From positions 1-64,000 of the forward strand of contig JAQGDQ010000712.1 of assembly GCA_030141605.1 (NCBI GenBank): 64,000 bases of DNA, written 5' to 3'. The first letter of the stretch is position 1, and each line of letters opens with the position of its first letter. The position numbers and the translations under genes are program-made. Positions 54,701 to 63,100 of the stretch are shown one piece after another. Source of the stretch: Tubiluchus corallicola (Eukaryota; Priapulida; Priapulimorpha; Priapulimorphida; Tubiluchidae). The notes under the pieces are model-generated. The model had not been told where the DNA came from. It searched no databases and was given only the letters and a program-made list of their open reading frames with translations.

Positions 54701-57118
54701 CCCTGTAATTCACTGAACTTTGGTGCATGTGCTGTTGCTATACCACTGCAAAAAAGAAATTGTCTGTTACTTCCACTCCCGTTTCTGTGTATTGTGTTAA
54801 GTTTATTTGAGTACCTTTACTTTTTGTATTTTTCAGTTTACATATAGAAAAGGCAAAATTTGCTCATTTACACATGTTGATAACAAATTAATTGATTATT
54901 TTAATGATCGACTTGGCACTTTTATTTTATTCTAGTGTCGTTTGGAAGCTCTGAATCAAATCCTGGAGCTCCTATCCACAGCCGACGAAAAGGGGGATGC
55001 CGGCTCTTCTGGATCGCAAACCTCTGTCTCTTTTGTTTATACTCCGCCGAGCTTAACGTCTACGACTTTGCTGCACTCTGTACATCTACAGTTACTCCAG
55101 GGATGCTTCCGTTCAGCCGGGACACAGCTTTGTCATTACCAGGTGGGTATTTTATGCCATCAAGTGCATATCTTGGTTTAGCATTGTTAAGAACAAACAT
55201 TGTGAACACGAATACGAGCTCATTTAACGAACAACATTAGCATGTGTAACAAAGTGGTCTGTACGATCGTGGAGGTAGTACGCTAATGTTTATTAAGTAT
55301 GTATTTACAGCTTTGCAAACATCAATGTACATTAGATGACTAAGCTGTTATGTACGGGAAGTATTGACCATAATTAGCGCTGTTCTGGATATGATTCATT
55401 CATATCATTTCATTCCTCCCTTAAACCCACTGCTTAAAATGTGCCAGGTCTGTCAGGGTCACAGACCCAGAACCTAAAATTAAAGACCCTGCACCTAAAG
55501 AAAAACACTATCTTGCCGAGTTGTACACTTGGTTTTCTCACCATTTAATAATAGCTATTCGTAACACGTGTATAGTGCAATTTCCGTCCTTTAGTCAGCA
55601 ACATTGCACTGTAGACAATAACAATGGGCACAAGTTGTTTATTGTTATGAGCTGCTGCTACCCCTTCATAATAACATGCTGCAACTCATTTTTCTTATTG
55701 CTTTTCAGGAAAACGAAAAACGTTTCTCGGATAATAAGTAATAATGAGTTAACTCATTTACCGCAACGTAACTTATTTTGCTTTAAACTTGAAAAGTTAG
55801 GTTCAACAAAGGTGCACTATGGTGTAACAAAATTTAGCTGTAATCAGTTGGCGTGATTGTCTTTGGCAGAAGTATGTCAACATGTAAATTGGAGCTAGTG
55901 TACCTTGCTGTACTTCATTTTCTCGGTGATTCTTCGCTGTTAAACGGTTTGAATATGCCAAGATTTATACAGAGTAATGTATAAAAATTAGCTAATGAAA
56001 GCTAGTTAATTCACTGATTAAATAGCAACTGCCGTTTTTGAATTAAGACCTAAATTTTGTATCTTTAATGGCAAAAAACATTTGAAAACTACTTACTGAA
56101 CTGAACTTTTTTCCGACCATTAAAGGCATCAATTGCCTAAAATGGAATTTAGTGGAAAAGTGGAAGGGTAAATGAGGAAAGTGTGTTGGTTTTTGTCCAA
56201 TGTAAGCTCCGAATTCCACTGCGGGAGCTTACACCGCTCCCCCAGCCCTCGTAGCTATTTCTCGTTCTGTTTGCCATGACATCCTTTGTCCTAAACAAAT
56301 ACACTTTGAGCACTGCTTAAACCCTGACGTTCGCAAATGGCTCAACTTTCAGTATCGCATACCGTTTTTTTGTGACGTCTTGCACCAATAGATTGAAAAC
56401 ACATCACACAAAAAAAACAAATCACTTGTAAGGTGTATGCATAACCTAGCATTGGCAGCCACAGAACTCAAGACCAAAACAGCGGAGACCACTTTATCAT
56501 TGGACCCGGTATCCATTTATTACACGTGAATTTTAACTCTCTGCTAGTATTCAGCACATATCTTGGGAATGTTTTCACAAAGATTCCAGTTGAAAATCTA
56601 ACAGTGGTAAACCTATGAACATGGTTGCGATTGTCGGATTAACGTCTTTTACTATGGGTTTTGTTGACTAGTTAATAAATAAACCTGTTTTGCAATGAAT
56701 TATCCCCTTGTTATTCCCCTTGTGTTATGTTATTCCTTTCTTGCAATGCATACATTGCTTCTTTTCGTTGAATGAGCTACATTGTGGCTAAGATCCATGA
56801 TCAGGTGAATGTCTGAAATCCATTGAGTGGTCACCATTTTTCACTGATGATCTATCAATCTGGGTGTTAGGTTTTAGTTAAAATTTTTCATTTTTTATCT
56901 CAGGATGGTATCAAGGCAGCTAACAGTAGCACTCAACATCAGATACAGACGGCCGTGCATCGTATCTATGAGCATCTGGTCAGCACCTTATGTGATAACG
57001 AGCAGTACGGCTCTATAAAAAAAGGTGAGCACTAATTAAGCACTTAGAAGCTATATTGTCTGATTAACAGGAACGTACTTGGTGATGTGTAAAGTATGTT
57101 AATGTTGTTTTTATGTTA

Positions 57119-57169
<51 letters not shown>

Positions 57170-60100
57170 CTTTTATTTGTATAAAATTTTATACAGCAGT
57201 GATTTATTAGTGTAGACAATTAATTTTGTACTGAACACCCCTTTCACACTAAATGTGTAGTTTCTGTTGAAGCCAAGTTATGCATTTGGCTTGTATAAAA
57301 GTGGCCTTCGCTGTTTTTTTACTCATCCAGTTAGTTTAATCCACACTCTATTTCTATTTCATCATTATTTTTGAACTCTATTTCATGTAGTTTGCCAGTA
57401 ACAGTATCGTTTTTCTTACACATCATCGTGTTGTTTCGTGTGTGGTGTCAGAAGAGTTATAGTTTGCTTGGCCTCCGCATCTGCTGGTACCAAACCAACC
57501 TGGGTAGTTTTAGCCCTTGTAGGTGAGGTACCCCCCCCCCCACAGTTCAATACAATAAATAATAATAAATAATTTTTGTTAGTAATTAAAAAAGATGATG
57601 AAGTCCATACATATCGTGATACATACTACATCTAGTTGCTTACACATTCATGAAATGCTTTTCTATCTTTTCTTTTTACATTAAAATTAAAGCAAAGTGA
57701 CTGTCTTTAAATCAACATCTGAGTCATTCACAAAATACACATTGTTGGTATAAGTACTGATTGGAATATGAATTCTTCTTAAAAAGCCCAATTTATGACT
57801 GTCAATCACAAAATTTGCTGCCCTGGTACCACAATAATACATACGTAGTTTTACACTTTTGTTTTGTTTAAAGTCAAATATTTTCTATAGACACAGTTGC
57901 AACTTACTATAATTACATTCGCATCTATAATGGAAATGCCACCAATTTCACACCCGTACAAAAAAATAGGAAGACAACAAGAACTAATTAACTATTGGGT
58001 TGCGTTTGGGCCCCATTGCCAACAAAATACAATTTAAAGACCCAAAATATTGTAATCAATATTTCAAGTTTCAATCTTGTAATGTCAACTGCAAAGTCTT
58101 TAAGATATTATCTGCTGTGTATAAACGACTGATGATATAGATGGTGCACGACAATTTCCTGCTTATATAGAGTAAATGTGAGTTGTTTAGACAATCTTAA
58201 CATTTTGACATTACTTCAGAACATTTTGTTGTCTGTAATTTTTATTTGTTTGTATGTTTTTGAGCATCTTATGCTGATTTGTTTCCGGTCATTAATTCAT
58301 TACTTTACTTCTTAGTTCAAAAGGTGTGTACCATGGTATTCTTTATATCTTTTTATTAGTATTTTGACCCATTTTGTGTTTTCATGCACACTCTAAAAGT
58401 GCAACATTGTGGGTTCAAGTCCTGATCAGGCCGCAATTTTTCATCACCGTCCACTTGTATGGGAGGAAATAGGATGATATGTACATGTAGATGAAGAAAT
58501 TCTCTGTGTAATTATTTAACTCCTGGTAATTTTTGTTTTCAGAAACGCGGCAAAGATTACAACTGATCACCATATTTACAATGAGTGTGAGATATCATCC
58601 GGCAGATATCACGTTAGCTGTTACCTGCAATATGCTGCAGCTACTTTCTAAGTAAGTCATCCATTCACAAACTTTACATAATTGATTTAATTTTGTTTTC
58701 TGCTGCTTGACTTACAATTGAAAATTTATTATTATCTGATGTATACACGGCCAAATTATGACCTTTTGAGGCCGCTAGGCTAATGAAATTATGGCCCTCC
58801 CTCATATGGAGCCGCCTTCTGACTAGCCCACTCATGTCTTAAATAGTTTTTACTCCAGATATATTTTAGTGACATTTACATAGCTTGAAAAAACTTATAG
58901 CAAATTCTGTAAATAAACTAGAATAACTGTCTTTTGTTTGTCATATTCCACTATTTTACTTATTTATTGCAAACAAAGTTAGCCAATATTTCAACACAAA
59001 AAGAGATTTTTTTACCAAACATTACGAAGGTTGACGGGCCTGCAACCTGTACTAGCCTATAGATAATCCGTCCCTGGATGTATACGATTAGTTCTGTTAT
59101 TAGCACTGTGATACCTTAAGTTTATTGCTGAGAAAGGAGAATTTAGATATTGATGTGCCTGAGTGTTGAACTCGTGTTTTTGTGTCATATCTTTATTTCT
59201 AGTAGTTTCCGACTGATAGGGATAAACTTGACTTCGTTTTTCAAAAAATCAGTCCTGAGAAAAATTTTGAATTTGCAAATTGCCAATTTGATAAAGCAGA
59301 AGACAGGAACTCTGCTTCTTTCACAGCATTTCTTGCTTTTTCTTTTCAAATGTAAACTGAAATATTTATCAATAAAGTTGATACAGTGATCTTATCTATC
59401 TTAAAACCTCTTGTGTTGGTTTGTTTTTAAATATTCAGCATTTCTTGCTTTTTCTTTTCAAATAAAAATTAATTGTTTTTGTAAAACAGGTGAATTTCTG
59501 AATTTAATCTTCTTGAAATACGAGTACTGTATCCAACCAGCACATCACATTCTAATTCTTACACAAACTTGCTTTTACTAGGTAAAAAAACTAACTTTAA
59601 TGTGTGTTTGTAGTACTTACGGTGCCCTAATTTAACCGTATTTCTTTGTTTCCTAGATTGTGTGGAACAATGGCGTCGGTGAAAAATCAGCCGCTGTTAT
59701 ACATTGGGTCCAGTCAATTGCCAGCTCTGCTGAGAGTTGGCAGTGTGAGGCTCCTTCAGATTTTGGCGGTAGCAACAAGGTCAGTGCAGGCAGAGTTTTC
59801 ATTGCTTAGTGTTGCTTTGTGATTAGTTCAACAGAGTTGAACGTTAACTTTATGCAAATGCATAAAATGACTATTGCAACTTGGTTATTGAACTCTATCG
59901 GTTTTAAACTTAAAACTAGTAGACAATGTTTTTGACGTGGTCAGAAACTGAAGATTTTGCAATCAATAGTTACAGAATTAGATTTATTATTATTAATTTA
60001 CTAAATATATCCACAACGATCATTACAGCATTGTACATAAAAGATCTTGAAATGGTCAGAGTTTTTTGTTTGTCATAATTTTGGTTTTATTAATTTCATG

Positions 60101-63100
60101 TTGCTTCACTTCCTAGGACTTGCACATTTTTCAATGAAATTACAACTGGTAACTTTTCAACCAGTGAACCATGGGTCAATGGTCAACCAATCTCCTGTCA
60201 ACCCATACCATTCAATTTGTCTCATCGTGACCTTTCATTTTATTTGCTTACAAGTTATTGTCGCTCGACACTCGCAGTATTTCTGTCCCCAACCTCAAAA
60301 TTTTGGTTTTTGCCCTCTAGCAGAAAATTTTCTCAAGGCACATGCCTGTGGCCCATTTTCAGTCGTACACAAGGCCTCGACCCAACCTAACTACGTACAA
60401 ACACTGTGCCTCTAGTGATATAGGAACAGTGATGTAAAAACTATAGTAGCAGATAGAATAGTAAATGAAACCCGCCCACTCCATGACCCAATCATGTAAG
60501 AACATAGTTCTCTTTACCTAGAGAGTGCTCGCACTGAATTTGTTGTCCCAAGCCCTCTGAGTCTAAAATGTTACTAAAATTGAGCACCCAGGATTTTGCA
60601 ATTCGACCTTTCTTAGATGTTTAAAAATTTCAAACTTAAGACTCCAGGTGCACATTTACTGCATATCACCTAAGCACTTGTTAAAAATGTTGAGAAAGCT
60701 GAAAACCCTAGGAGCAGTTGCAAATTAATTGGAAAACTGACCAACCTGATGAGGGGTCAGGTGTTATCCCCATGTTGTCCTTCGCCTGCCCACAACTGCC
60801 CACCTTGTCGATTATATGATCTTAACTTGCACACTTGACAAGGTATTAAGCAAAATGTTTGTGGGGAATAAAGAATACAAATACAAATAAAAATAAGAAT
60901 AGTAATAACTGTATGAATTCAAGAAGATTCTGCTATAGGAAAATCTTAATTAATATTGGCTTCCTCATATCCATCATATAATTTGCAAAAGTTTGCAGGT
61001 TCAAGTCGCACTTTATGTAGTACGCTTCAGAATTTTTACCCCTTTTCATTAATACTGAAACTTGCCCTTCAAGTTTGCCTTTTACCATAAGTTTCCCTCC
61101 AGGTTGAATCTTTAACTTATTAAGTACCCGTTGATTAATGCAAGATTGTTTCTCTTTCTTAGTATTTATGCTGACAAGTTGAACACTACCGTGGTACAGG
61201 CCGTGGTCGACCTCTTACAGACTCACTTGCTGCAAGCATTTAAAATTTGCTGCGGTTGTGACATTCAGCTACTACAACTACACTCATTTGTGTCACAAGA
61301 GGAACTTTTCTCTCCGTGTGGGAAGGAAGAGCCCTCTACTAGCAAGAAAAGTAAGTAAAATCATTCTTGTTATTTCACTGCACTTTGTTGGATGATGTCT
61401 TTATGTTGTTTGTTTCCCAAATGACTTGCTAATTATTGTCAACATTATCACCATCATCATCGTCATCATTGTCGCATCAATATGGACTTATTTATGGTCA
61501 TAACATGTCCCCTCGTCATTATCATCATCATCACCACCATCGTCCTCGTTATCAATAATTGTTATATCAGCATTGTGATCATCATTATCATCATCATTGT
61601 CATCTTCACAGTCATCATCATCGTTGTCATCAACATTATATCAGCATCGTGATCATTATTATCGTCATCACTACCATCTTTAAGATTCTACAGAAATCAG
61701 TTTGCTTTGTTTTTTTAGAAGAGGTCAGCAGACGTGTTGCGGAGATTGCACTTGCTGACTTCCTGGTATTTCTGCACTGGATTGCAACATCTAAAGACAT
61801 ACAGCACTTGATGGTGACTCCGCAGTGGATATATTTACTGCTTAGTATTACCGGGCATAAACAAACAGGTTAGCAAATACTTCTGTGTTGAATGTCTGTG
61901 ACTGCATTTACTTCACTACTGTCCCTTTTCGAGTATTGAGTGCCCAAAATAAACAAGTATGTGCGTGATTACAGCGAGTAGTAGTATTTCTACAGTAGGA
62001 CAGTCATTAGGTAATAGGGATGAGCATCGAACATTTGACTTCGAACGTTTTTATAAATTCGAACGACTTTTTGAGTTCGAATTTGTGAACCTAAAATTAT
62101 GGATTATAATAATTCAGCTCTTAAACTACATGCATTCTTTATCATTAAAATGTTTGAAACATCAGTGCAATCAACACAATTTAGCTGTGGTTTTTGCACA
62201 CAATTTTTAAAGAAATTATTAGTATTTTTACTGCAGAATAAAATCAAGTAATATGCATGATTTTGTGAAACTGCTTTATATTAATGGCTCGAAAATTTAT
62301 TCGCAAATCTTTTAAAACTGAATTCAAATTCAATTTGGACTCAAAATCTCAAAATTCGATTTGATTCAAATTCGTAAGTCACAAATTCGATTCGATTCGC
62401 ATTTGCTTTCTGATAGAGAATGCTCGCCTCCTTTATTGGGTAACAGTGGTCTGCCTTGGCTGCTATGTTTTCAAAGGAATGGCATAGCAAATATATATAG
62501 TACTGTATAGCAAATTTTATAGCTGCAAACATGTTTGATTTTACTGAAATGGGCAAAACTGTAATCAGATTTTTTGATCTTGGACATCTGTGTTATGAAA
62601 TCTTCATTATAGGTGGATTATTAGTTGAAAACATGAGAGTCCAGCTCCTGGCACTGGAGCTCCTAGAAGTGATTTTGCCAGCTTGCAATGGCGAGAAGTC
62701 TGATTGCATCAAGATGATTTGCTCCCAACTTTTCCAGCATGTGGGAGACAACATGTGGAGAGCACCATTTGCCATGGCTAAGCAGCAGGTTTGTGTTTTC
62801 GTTTGTTATACAGGTCGTTGTTCACTTGCACCTTATGCATTTTACGACTTTATATCTTCAGTTTTCAGTTTTATTAAAGCTCAAAATGTTAACTGAAATG
62901 TTTCCACAACTAATTTGTGGAGTTGGAAAGCTGTTTAGCTGCCAACATTCACAGTTTTGTTTTGTATGCGCTTCTTTTGCTCTTGTCGAATGAACATATA
63001 GGGTCTTTGCAGTTACAATTGCAAAAGGAAGTGAAATAAGCTTAAAGGCTTGAGCCAATGGCTCTTAATTTAGAAGCCACAAATTTTGCATTGGCAACCA

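Noticed and set aside
57640-58000. Possible antisense LINE coding sequence
   Set aside because: Only a weak [11 protein letters not shown]-like stretch was seen with no neighbouring motif, so it could not be supported.
60047-60415. 122-codon frame in the exon 35-36 intron
   Set aside because: No family features, no conserved motif, and it sits in repeat-like sequence.
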